Shown here one piece after another: positions 36,061-43,926 of a stretch of 64,000 nucleotides of DNA (position 1 is the stretch's first letter; the number at the start of each line of letters is the position of its first letter). This stretch comes from an uncultured Acetatifactor sp. (GTDB taxonomy: Bacteria > Bacillota > Clostridia > Lachnospirales > Lachnospiraceae), in the NCBI GenBank assembly GCA_910589035.1, contig CAJUSI010000056.1, positions 46,913-110,912 on the forward strand. The letters run 5' to 3'. Under the pieces are notes generated by a model. The model had not been told where the DNA came from. It ran no database searches and saw only the letters and a program-made list of their open reading frames with translations. Made by a program: the position numbers and the translations under genes.

Positions 36061-36669
36061 ATGCGGTATTTATTTCAGGGAGATTCGATTACGGACTGTG
36101 GGAGGGGAAACTACGAGGACCCTTATGCCATGGGAAGCGGCTATCCCCGCCTTCTGGAGGCGGAGCTTACGGCGGAAAGCAATGAGTGTGATGTGATGAA
36201 CTGCGGCATCAGCGGCAGCAGAGTGGTAGATCTCCTGGCAAGGTGGAAGAAGGACTGCCTGAACCTGAAGCCGGATGTGGTGACGATTCTCATCGGAGTA
36301 AACGATGTGTGGCATGAGCTGGGGACACAAAACGGGGTAAGCGTGCCGCTTTTCGAGGAGGTGTACCGGATTGTGCTCAGAGAGACGCTGGCGGCGCTGC
36401 CAAAAGTGCGAATTATCCTCATGGGTGCCTTTGTGAACCATGGGACAGCCACGGACCCGCAGTGGGATGTGTTTTACAATGAAGTGAAGGCCCGCAGGGA
36501 TGTGACCAGGAAGCTTGCAGAGGAATTCGGAACGGATTACATAGATCTTCAGCAGGTTTTCGATGAGGCGGAGAAGAAATATCCTGCATCCCACTGGACC
36601 CGGGACGGTGTGCATCCCACCGCCGCAGGGCACTGGCTGATTGCCGGGAGCTGGAAGAAGGCGCTTTAA
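36061..36669 (+). CDS. Cytosolic SGNH/GDSL esterase
   Basis: A 202-residue SGNH hydrolase without signal peptide. FQGDSITD at residues 5-12 contains the nucleophile Ser9, NCGISGS gives the Gly block, LIGVNDVW the Asn block, and DGVHPTAAGH the Asp/His pair. The set resembles acetylxylan and rhamnogalacturonan acetylesterases. Its place at the head of the pentose/pectin gene cluster suggests it removes acetyl groups from imported oligosaccharides. CAGGGTGTGAG precedes the ATG. Confidence 0.9.
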   Translation: MRYLFQGDSITDCGRGNYEDPYAMGSGYPRLLEAELTAESNECDVMNCGISGSRVVDLLARWKKDCLNLKPDVVTILIGVNDVWHELGTQNGVSVPLFEEVYRIVLRETLAALPKVRIILMGAFVNHGTATDPQWDVFYNEVKARRDVTRKLAEEFGTDYIDLQQVFDEAEKKYPASHWTRDGVHPTAAGHWLIAGSWKKAL

Positions 36670-36711
36670 GGCAGTACCGGATTCGGTTTCTCCGCAAGAG
36701 GCGGGGGAACA

Positions 36712-36748
36712 TGCAAAACCGGAATTTCAAGGGGCCTGGGAAATGCGG
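36712..36748 (+). repeat. Leader repeat, copy 1 (upstream of the DUF4867 gene)
   Basis: Starts TGCAAAACCGGAATT and matches 39084-39120 at 29 of 37 positions. Both copies end about 45 nt before a gene start of the same cluster (36793 and 39165). Confidence 0.65.
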
Positions 36749-36792
36749 TCTGAGATCCCGAGAGGCTTTAAAAAAGAAGGAGGAACGGTTTC

Positions 36793-37449
36793 ATGAAGGT
36801 TCTGAAGGTGACGGATCCTGCGTTCAGAAAATACGGCAGGGTGGTTGAAAATGTGGATTTTGCTGGTCTGGTGGAGGAGCTGAAAAGGACGCCCATCCCG
36901 TCGGATGTGGTCTATGAGCCCTCCGTGGAGGTGCTGGAGGCCCTTCCCGTGATGGAGGAGCTGTCCAGGGTTATCTATGGAGAGATGCCCATCCAGATCG
37001 GATACTGCAACGGGCATAATGTCATGCTGAACGCGCTGGAATATCATCGCGATTCCGAGATCAATGTGGCAGTCAGGGACGCGGTGCTGATGCTGGGGTT
37101 GCTCACGGATGTGGAGGAGGATCATACCTATGATACTTCCAGAGCGGAGGCTTTTCTTGTGCCGGCAGGAACGGCTGTGGAGGTGTATGCCACCACGCTG
37201 CATTATGCGCCCTGCCATGTGGAGGAGGGAGGCTTCCAGGTGGCCGTGGTGCTGCCCAGGGGGACGAATTATCCTCTGAAGGGAGAGCACAGGAAGGTCA
37301 GCGAAGCGGTATCGGGCAGGGGGATTTCCGATGAGGATGCCATGCTGACCGCCGTGAACAAATGGCTGATCGGACATGCGGAGGGCGGACTTCCTGAGGG
37401 AAGCTTTCTGGGACTGAAGGGAAAGAATCTCTGCCTGACGGAGGACTGA
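36793..37449 (+). CDS. DUF4867 family protein (cupin-like)
   Basis: A 218-residue protein matching DUF4867, a family of Clostridia usually found next to sugar kinases and isomerases. The sequence has cupin character: GYCNGHNVMLNALEYHRDSE around residues 74-93, with several His and Glu that could bind metal, and VPAGTAVEVYATTLHYAPCH in the second half. A role as a sugar mutarotase or lyxose-isomerase-like enzyme would fit the fold and context, but this is inference. AAGGAGG precedes the start. The xylulokinase gene follows 17 bp after the stop. Confidence 0.78.
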   Translation: MKVLKVTDPAFRKYGRVVENVDFAGLVEELKRTPIPSDVVYEPSVEVLEALPVMEELSRVIYGEMPIQIGYCNGHNVMLNALEYHRDSEINVAVRDAVLMLGLLTDVEEDHTYDTSRAEAFLVPAGTAVEVYATTLHYAPCHVEEGGFQVAVVLPRGTNYPLKGEHRKVSEAVSGRGISDEDAMLTAVNKWLIGHAEGGLPEGSFLGLKGKNLCLTED

Positions 37450-37466
37450 GCGGTATGGAGGACAAT

Positions 37467-38930
37467 ATGCTGTATATAGGCGTAGATTTGGGAACATCGG
37501 CAGTGAAGCTCCTGCTGATGGACAGTGAAGGAAAGATAATAAATATTGTGTCGAAGGAGTATCCCCTCTATTTCCCCCATCCGGGCTGGTCGGAGCAGAA
37601 TCCGGAGGACTGGTATCAGCAGACCATGGCCGGAATCAGGGAGCTGATTGCCGGTGCGGACAGGTCCCAGGTGGCGGGGATCAGCTTCGGAGGCCAGATG
37701 CACGGGCTGGTGATTCTGGATAAGGAGGATCGGGTGATCCGTCCTGCGATTCTGTGGAACGACGGCAGAACCGGGGAGGAGACGGAGTATCTGAACACAG
37801 TGATCGGCAGGGAAAAGCTGTCGGAGTACACGGCCAACATTGCCTTTGCGGGCTTTACCGCGCCGAAGCTTCTCTGGGTGAAAAATAAGGAGCCGGAGAA
37901 TTTTGCACGTATTGCGAAGATTATGCTGCCTAAGGACTACATCGCATATAAGCTGACAGGCGTACATTGTACGGATGTGTCCGACGCTTCCGGAATGCTT
38001 TTGTTTGATGTAAAGAACCGCAGATGGTCCGGGGAGATGTGCGGGATCTGCGGAATCCGTCCGGATCAGCTGGCGAAATGTTATGAAAGCTTTGAGACGG
38101 TGGGGACGCTGCTTCCTGAGATTGCGCGGGAGCTGGGGATTCCGGCTTCCGTAAAGGTGGCCGCAGGCGCGGGGGACAATGCCGCCGCAGCCGTGGGAAC
38201 GGGAACCGTGGGGGACGGCATGTGCAATATTTCCCTGGGAACCAGCGGTACGATTTTCATTTCCTCGAAGAAGTTCGGGGTGGACAGGCATAATGCGCTC
38301 CATTCCTTTGCCCATGCGGACGGGAGTTACCATCTGATGGGATGTATGCTCAGCGCCGCCAGCTGCAACAAGTGGTGGATGGACGATATCATCGGTACAG
38401 GGGATTATAGGGCGGAGCAGCAGGCCATAGAAAAGCTGGGGGAGAATCCCGTATATTTCCTGCCCTATCTGATGGGAGAGAGATCTCCCCATAACGATCC
38501 GGATGCCAGGGCGGTTTTCCTTGGGATGAGCATGGATACCACCAGGGCGGATATGACCCAGGCTGTGCTGGAGGGAGTGGCTTTTGCCCTGCGGGATTCC
38601 CTTGAGGTGGCGAAGTCTCTCGGGATAGAGCTGACCCGCACCAAAATATGCGGCGGCGGTGCAAAGAGCGCTCTCTGGAAGAAGATTATCGCCAATGTAC
38701 TGAACCTGAAGGTGGACGTGCTAGAGAGCGAGGAGGGGCCCGCCATGGGCGGTGCCATGCTGGCGGCGGTGGCCTGCGGAGAGTATAAAAGTGTGGAAGA
38801 GATCGCTGCGAAGGTGGTCAAAATCGTGGAGACAGTAGAACCGGAAGCGGATCTGGTGGAAAAATATCAGGAGCGGTACCGGAAGTTTAAGGAAATCTAT
38901 CCTGTCTGCAGGCCTTTGTTCCATATATAA
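37467..38930 (+). CDS. xylB: Xylulokinase
   Basis: A 487-residue FGGY-family sugar kinase. IGVDLGTSAVKLLLMD at residues 4-19 is the phosphate-binding loop, SFGGQMHGLVILD and ILWNDGRT are the sugar-site motifs typical of D-xylulokinase, and GGGAKSALWKKIIANVL is the C-terminal FGGY signature. It phosphorylates D-xylulose to feed the pentose phosphate pathway. ATG at 37467 has GGAGG six bases away; an alternative ATG at 37455 would add four residues. It probably shares a transcript with DUF4867. Confidence 0.92.
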   Translation: MLYIGVDLGTSAVKLLLMDSEGKIINIVSKEYPLYFPHPGWSEQNPEDWYQQTMAGIRELIAGADRSQVAGISFGGQMHGLVILDKEDRVIRPAILWNDGRTGEETEYLNTVIGREKLSEYTANIAFAGFTAPKLLWVKNKEPENFARIAKIMLPKDYIAYKLTGVHCTDVSDASGMLLFDVKNRRWSGEMCGICGIRPDQLAKCYESFETVGTLLPEIARELGIPASVKVAAGAGDNAAAAVGTGTVGDGMCNISLGTSGTIFISSKKFGVDRHNALHSFAHADGSYHLMGCMLSAASCNKWWMDDIIGTGDYRAEQQAIEKLGENPVYFLPYLMGERSPHNDPDARAVFLGMSMDTTRADMTQAVLEGVAFALRDSLEVAKSLGIELTRTKICGGGAKSALWKKIIANVLNLKVDVLESEEGPAMGGAMLAAVACGEYKSVEEIAAKVVKIVETVEPEADLVEKYQERYRKFKEIYPVCRPLFHI

Positions 38931-39083
38931 AAATATCAGAGCAGTCTCTGCCGATGTGCCTGCGGTCGAATAGATTTACGGACAAGCGGCCTTCTGGCCG
39001 GAGATTAAGTTTCGTGTACGCCCGGGGCAGACGCGGAAAAGGATTCCCGGAATTTCCATATTTCCATAAAGGATGGAGGAAGC

Positions 39084-39120
39084 TGCAAAACCGGAATTCC
39101 AGAAGGCCCGGAAACAGCGG
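39084..39120 (+). repeat. Leader repeat, copy 2 (upstream of the GH105 gene)
   Basis: Second copy of the element at 36712-36748. The rest of the 234-bp gap 38931-39164 shows no gene. Confidence 0.65.
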
Positions 39121-39164
39121 TAGAGAATTCCGGGAGGACATCGGAACCGAAAGGGAGGTATAAC

Positions 39165-40283
39165 ATGAACGGAGCGAGGGAGGGCTGGAAGCCTCTTGAC
39201 TACGGGAGAGCGGCCTGCGATACCATGATGCGGAGGTTTGAGGCCGGGGAGCTGCCGCCCAAGGGGCATTTTCATTATCATCAGGGCGTCTTTCTGTCCG
39301 GAATGTATCAGATTTATGAGCTGTGGACAGAGGAGGCGGACAGGGCAGAGCAATATTTTCGCTATATAAAGAGCTGGGTGGATTCCGTCATAGACGAAAA
39401 GGGTGAGGTGCGGGAGTATGATTCGGGGCAGCTGGACGATATTCAGCCGGGAGTTCTGTTATTTCCGCTGCTGGAACGCACCGGGGACGCCAGATACCGG
39501 AAGGCGTTGGATACGCTGCTGGATCATATCCGGAATTTCAGGCGCAATGAGATCGGCGGGTTCTGGCATAAGAACCGTTACCCGGATCAAATGTGGCTGG
39601 ACGGGCTGTACATGGGAGGACCCATCAGCGCGGAGTATGCATACAGATTTGAAAGGCCGGAATTCTTCGACTGTGCCGTAGAGCAGGCGCTGCTGATGCG
39701 GAAGGTGACGGAGGATAAAGAGACAGGATTGTGGTATCACGCCTGGGACTGCTCCGGGAAAGCCCAGTGGGCGGATCCGGAAACCGGGCTTGCACCGGAA
39801 TTCTGGGGCAGATCCATTGGATGGGTACCGGTGGCGGTGCTGAATGAGCTGGATTTCCTGCCCGTGGAGCATCCGGGATATGGGGATATGTGCCGTCTGG
39901 TGCAGGATCTGCTGTCGGCGGTCTGCCGTTTCCAGTCTCCTGAGGGACGCTGGTATCAGGTGGTGGACAAGGGAGGACAGGAGGGAAACTGGCTGGAAAA
40001 TTCCTGCAGCTGCCTGTTCAGCGCAGCCATCTGTAAGGCGGTGCGAAAAGGGCTCCTGGACCGGTCTTATCTGAAAGCGGCAGCCGCCGGGTATGAAGCG
40101 GTGATCAGAAGCCTTGCATGGGAAGGGGAAGATATTCAGATCGGAAATGTCTGCATAGGAACCGGCGTGGGAGACTACAGGCATTACTGCGAACGTCCCG
40201 TATCCGTCAACGACCTGCACGGTGTGGGCGCTTTCCTGATTCTGTGCGGGGAAATGGCCAGGGCAGAAGCCATGGGGACATAA
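39165..40283 (+). CDS. GH105-type unsaturated glucuronyl/galacturonyl hydrolase
   Basis: A 372-residue (alpha/alpha)6-barrel protein of the GH88/GH105 group. MWLDGLYMGGP carries the likely catalytic Asp146, close to the Asp143 known in Bacillus YteR, with HAWD and FWGRSIGW later as further signatures. Without a signal peptide it is cytosolic. Such enzymes remove the unsaturated uronic acid from lyase-produced oligosaccharides of rhamnogalacturonan or similar polymers. AGGGAGGT precedes the ATG. No polysaccharide lyase is seen in the window. Confidence 0.9.
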   Translation: MNGAREGWKPLDYGRAACDTMMRRFEAGELPPKGHFHYHQGVFLSGMYQIYELWTEEADRAEQYFRYIKSWVDSVIDEKGEVREYDSGQLDDIQPGVLLFPLLERTGDARYRKALDTLLDHIRNFRRNEIGGFWHKNRYPDQMWLDGLYMGGPISAEYAYRFERPEFFDCAVEQALLMRKVTEDKETGLWYHAWDCSGKAQWADPETGLAPEFWGRSIGWVPVAVLNELDFLPVEHPGYGDMCRLVQDLLSAVCRFQSPEGRWYQVVDKGGQEGNWLENSCSCLFSAAICKAVRKGLLDRSYLKAAAAGYEAVIRSLAWEGEDIQIGNVCIGTGVGDYRHYCERPVSVNDLHGVGAFLILCGEMARAEAMGT

Positions 40284-40323
40284 GCCGATGTTTGTTTTCG
40301 ATCCCAAAGAGGATTTAATATCC

Positions 40324-40341
40324 AGCAGCTTGCTGCGGGGA
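40324..40341 (+). repeat. Short member of the CTTGCTGCGGGG palindrome family
   Basis: CAGCA-GCT-TGCTG hairpin followed by CGGGG. It lies in the 320-bp gap 40284-40603 before the GNAT gene, which otherwise holds no gene or clear promoter. Confidence 0.55.
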
Positions 40342-40603
40342 ATTGAACCCTATTTTGGATTAAAATTGTAAGTTTAACCACACTGGCATCGGTGAAATTA
40401 TATATGATTGTGTCTGACCTGTAACGCCGTTGATAATGCCCGCGGCGGATTTTGAACAGAGAAAGATACCGGCATTGGTTATAAGCAGAAGGAACAAGAG
40501 GGGCGCCGCCTGCAGAAGAAAAGCGGCTCTGCCAATATCCGCCAGTGCCGGGGAAGGCCCGAAAGAGATAGAGGCGGGCAAAAGCCCGGGCGGGAGGCAG
40601 AGT

Positions 40604-41134
40604 ATGATAAGATACAGAAGACTGGGGGCGGAGGAGATTGACCGGGAATTATTCCGCGGATTCATCCGCCGCCAGGAGGTGACGAAATGCTGGCGGAAAG
40701 AAAACGGGAGGTGGGGCATCCGGGACGATCCTTTTATCGACGACTGGACGGAGGAAGAATATCAGGAGCTGGTGAAGCTTCTGAGACGCACTGCGGACAA
40801 GGGCGGATTCGTATATGCGGCGTTTTCGGAGAATGCACTGAAGGGCTTCGCCTCCGTGGAAGCGGGACTGTTCGGCGGGGAAGAGCGATATCTCGACTTG
40901 TCAAGCATCCATGTATCCGAGGATATGCGGGGCAGGGGAATCGGAAAAGCGCTGTTCGCCGCCGCAAAGGATTGGGCCAGGAGCCAGGGGGCCGGGAAAC
41001 TGTATATATCCGCTCATTCTGCCGTTGAAAGCCAGGCTTTTTACCAGGCCATGGGCTGTGCGGAGGCAAAGCTTTATCACATGGGGCATGTGGCGGCAGA
41101 ACCCTATGACTGCCAGCTGGAATGTGAAATATAA
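40604..41134 (+). CDS. GNAT-family N-acetyltransferase
   Basis: A 176-residue GCN5-related acetyltransferase. SSIHVSEDMRGRGIGKALFA near residues 100-119 contains the acetyl-CoA binding RGxGIG loop, and LYISAHSAVESQAFYQAMGC is the C-terminal motif of the fold. The start at 40604 follows GGGAGGC; the upstream open frame has no coding character. The substrate is unknown. There is no indication that it belongs functionally to the sugar cluster around it. Confidence 0.88.
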   Translation: MIRYRRLGAEEIDRELFRGFIRRQEVTKCWRKENGRWGIRDDPFIDDWTEEEYQELVKLLRRTADKGGFVYAAFSENALKGFASVEAGLFGGEERYLDLSSIHVSEDMRGRGIGKALFAAAKDWARSQGAGKLYISAHSAVESQAFYQAMGCAEAKLYHMGHVAAEPYDCQLECEI

Positions 41135-41171
41135 GGTTTTCTCTATCTTATTATCTCCTGACCCGGATAAA

Positions 41172-41208
41172 CCGGAACCGAATTTTTGCCGGAATGTGCA
41201 GAATTTCG
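41172..41208 (+). repeat. Dispersed 37-nt repeat, copy B
   Basis: Matches 4048-4084 with four mismatches and also lies just downstream of a stop codon (GNAT, 41134). Confidence 0.7.
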
Positions 41209-41241
41209 TTATTATACTCATGAACGAAAAAAATGCCAATC

Positions 41242-41343
41242 TATAGTAAACGTCATGACTATCTTTACTTTGGCAGAAAGCCATTGCAACAACCACAGTC
41301 GTCATATTGTGCCAAAATAAAGGCTTTAATGTCGTTTACTATA
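41242..41343. mobile_element. MITE-like 100-bp palindromic element
   Basis: Terminal inverted repeats of about 33 bp: TATAGTAAACG at the left end, CGTTTACTATA at the right, and CTTTACTTTGGCA facing TGCCAAAATAAAG, with 26 of 33 arm positions complementary and a 34-nt loop. TA at each end could be a target duplication, as made by IS630/mariner transposases. There is no transposase inside. A further hairpin, ACAATAG/CTATTGT, lies at about 41393-41420; otherwise the 408-bp gap is empty. Confidence 0.6.
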
Positions 41344-41542
41344 AATGTGCAACGAGTGAGCACCTCTACAAAGTCGGTGCAGTAAGCGGCATACAATAGA
41401 AGCAAAGCGACGCTGCTATTGTCAGGATTCTATTGTCAAGAATAAATGCATTCACGAGTATAAGTATGAAACAGGATATTCCGATACAAAGCTGATACAT
41501 GGAAATGGGAGAATCAGTGGCAGAAAGGAGTATCGATGGCAT

Positions 41543-41752
41543 ATGGGAAAAAATATACGAGGAAAGAATATACTGAGAAAGCTCGCTCTGGGATTGCTGG
41601 CATGCCTGCTGCTGCCGGCCTGTGCAGAGGATGAGGAAGACATACAGGAGATACTGCCTCAGAGAGGAGACAGCAAAAAGCCGGGAGTGGAAGACATTGC
41701 CCGGGAAAAAAGGGAACTCTCAGGAAGTGATGCTATTTCGAACAGGCGTTAA
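41543..41752 (+). CDS. Small lipoprotein
   Basis: A 69-residue product with a clear lipoprotein signal: Lys/Arg-rich start, KLALGLLACLLLPAC with the lipid-bearing Cys near residue 27, then an acidic, charged tail (AEDEEDIQEILPQRGDSKK). AAAGGAG is 12 nt upstream, a long but usable spacing. A different-frame ATG at 41536 has better spacing but reads a 33-residue peptide without features. The gene may be genuine, or the start of a truncated lipoprotein gene. No family recognised. Confidence 0.55.
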   Translation: MGKNIRGKNILRKLALGLLACLLLPACAEDEEDIQEILPQRGDSKKPGVEDIAREKRELSGSDAISNRR

Positions 41753-41896
41753 TAGAACAGGGGGGGCATGGAAGGCTGTCTATCCGGCAGAACAGAGATG
41801 GAATGAAGGCTGAAACGGGTTCGCGTAGCGGCTCCCGATATAAAGCAGATGGCAGTTGGACAGAATACTGAAAAAGAAAGGAGAAGCAGAGAAATT

Positions 41897-42643
41897 ATGT
41901 TATTGGAAGGAAAAATTGCAGTCGTGACAGGAGGTACCAGGGGAATCGGTTATGAAATCGTGCGCAAATATCTTGCTAACGGCGCAAAGGTAGTGCTTTT
42001 CGGCTCCAGGCAGGAGACGGTGGATAAGGCCCTTGCGCAGTTAAAGGAGGAAAACGCGGACTGGGAAGCGGAGGGAATGTGGCCGAAGCTCACGGATGCT
42101 GCGGAGGTGGAAAAGGCGGTTCTGGAGATTAAGGAAAAGTATGGCAGAATTGATATCCTGGTAAATAACGCGGGTATTTCCCAGAGCACCCCGCTCTACA
42201 ACTACACTCCGGAGGAATTCGACAAGGTGATCGACCTGAATGTGCGGGCTCTGTTCTACACCATCCTGCCCACGGCGAAGATTATGAAGGAGCAGGGGGG
42301 CGGATGCATCCTCAATACCAGCTCCATGGTAAGCATCTCCGGACAGCCTGCCGGCGTGGGATATCCCACCAGCAAATTTGCCGTAAACGGAATGACGATT
42401 TCCCTGGCCAGAGAGCTGGCAAAGGATCATATCAGGGTCAACGCAGTGGCGCCTGGCGTAACCAAGACGGATATGGTGGCGTCGCTTCCCCAGCAGGTGG
42501 TGGAGAGAATTTCGGCACAGATTCCTCTGGGCAGGCCGGGCGAGCCGGAGGAGGTGGCCAACGCCTTCCTCTATCTTGCCAGCGATATGGCTTCCTATGT
42601 GACGGGCGAGATTCTGTCGGTGGACGGTGCAAGCAGGGCGTAA
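41897..42643 (+). CDS. Short-chain dehydrogenase/reductase (FabG-like)
   Basis: A 248-residue classical SDR. TGGTRGIGYEI near residues 11-21 binds the NAD(P) cofactor, NNAGIS is present, Ser in SSMVSISG and the YxxxK pair in GYPTSKFAVNG form the active site, and PGVTKTDM and the C-terminal VDGASRA complete the fold. Although FabG-like, it is not beside fatty acid genes; placement between pentose genes suggests a sugar or polyol dehydrogenase. GGAG is 14 nt before the ATG, an unusually long spacing. Confidence 0.9.
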   Translation: MLLEGKIAVVTGGTRGIGYEIVRKYLANGAKVVLFGSRQETVDKALAQLKEENADWEAEGMWPKLTDAAEVEKAVLEIKEKYGRIDILVNNAGISQSTPLYNYTPEEFDKVIDLNVRALFYTILPTAKIMKEQGGGCILNTSSMVSISGQPAGVGYPTSKFAVNGMTISLARELAKDHIRVNAVAPGVTKTDMVASLPQQVVERISAQIPLGRPGEPEEVANAFLYLASDMASYVTGEILSVDGASRA

Positions 42644-42896
42644 GAGTCATGGAAGGTATCTTAGCCCGGGAAAGGATGGGCTGGAGCCGTTCCCTATGTG
42701 CCTGGAACAGCTGTAGACCCTGATAATTTTGAAGAGTGAGTCCGTGAAGCCGAGAAAAGCAGGCTAAGTAAAGGACAGAAACAGACCTGTAATTTAGAAA
42801 AAAATCTATTATCAAAACTTTATTTCGGAATTACGTTTATAATCCTGCCGCCCCGGAAATCCAACCATTTCCTTCAGGGCGGCAGGAACCGTATCA

Positions 42897-43202
42897 TTAT
42901 CCTGATACTGTGGGAAGGCTTCCCAGATTATTGTTTTCGGAATCGTCCGGAATGGATTTCAGATATTCTGTATCCCTTCGATGCGCTACACCAACGCCTT
43001 TGATCTCTCCGTTTTTCGCCATCTGAACCCCTTCGTCCTTGCTGACCGTGGAGCCGTCGGAGAGCTGGTAACCGTCGATTTTGCCGCTGTGCTTGACCAG
43101 GCCTACGATTTCCCTGGCATCTGATTTGGCTTTGGGTATTTCATCCAGGGTATTTTTAGCCAGGGCGGCGGACATTTCCGTATCATTCTTTTTATTGTCC
43201 AT
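42897..43202 (-). CDS. DUF3892 domain protein
   Basis: A 101-residue small soluble protein. The core reads REIVGLVKHSGKIDGYQLSD, then GSTVSKDEGVQMAKNGEIKG and a GVAHRRDTEYLKSIPD stretch, which matches DUF3892, a small domain of unknown function in Firmicutes. The N-terminal 30 residues are charged and rich in Lys/Asp/Glu. GGAGGTGA precedes the ATG at 43202; the longer frame up to 43376 is not needed. Transcribed alone, convergent with the SDR gene. Confidence 0.8.
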   Translation of the reverse strand: MDNKKNDTEMSAALAKNTLDEIPKAKSDAREIVGLVKHSGKIDGYQLSDGSTVSKDEGVQMAKNGEIKGVGVAHRRDTEYLKSIPDDSENNNLGSLPTVSG

Positions 43203-43926
43203 AAAAATCACCTCCACAGACAGCTTTCCCGAAACGTGCTGAAAAATGTGTGGATATTTATGTAAATGGTAAGTCAGACACCTGGCATCATAATCATACG
43301 CTTTATGGCAAAACCCGGGGAAATAATCCATAGTTCTCAAAATTTTCAAGCTACAAAATCCACAATAATTAACCAAATGTTAGACACCGCGAACAAGGAA
43401 ATGAAAGTCAATACTGCGAAACATAATGAATATAAGGCTGTTAACATTAAGGTATACTACTATAACCCAATATAGCGAACATATGTTTGACACGATAAGC
43501 AAATCGGCAAAGATCTCAACGAAACAGTTTATTCCCGCGAGGGTCAAAGACCCCGCTGCTTGCAGAGGGGCCTTTGATTGAACATAGTGATATTAAATTT
43601 GAGTTATACTACATACTGCGAGCTCATTAAAACAAAACTGCTGTAAAAATCTTTTACTCAGGTTAAACGCGGAGGGGCAGAATAGAAAGGGAATACAAAT
43701 CAAGGGGTTATAGAATGAAAATGGAAATGAGCACATAATTTGTCTGAAAATGATCTGCTGGCAATAATGCCTGACAATGATTTCTTATAAATGATTAAAA
43801 ATATTAAAATGATTTCCCGGATATTCAAAAATTAATATAGAAAAGCAGCGGCAAAGAAGGTATAATAAGAAATAAGCCGGGAGACGGCGAGTGGGAACCT
43901 ACATATTATATCAGGAGGATTGAGAC
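43203..43926. other. 724-bp non-coding gap
   Basis: AT-rich. It holds the hairpin at 43544-43577 and a TATAAT (43861-43866) about 60 nt before the isomerase gene, without a convincing -35 element. A short open frame at 43266-43475 has no ribosome binding site or coding character. Confidence 0.6.
43544..43577. repeat. Long hairpin with symmetric mismatches
   Basis: TCAAAG-A-CCCC-G-CTGC faces GCAG-A-GGGG-C-CTTTGA around a TT loop. It resembles the CTTGC-rich palindromes at 21905, 25112 and 40324. Confidence 0.6.

Noticed and set aside
41536..41637. 33-residue peptide in another frame with better ribosome binding site spacing
   Set aside because: No sequence features; the overlapping frame at 41543 has a clear lipoprotein signal.
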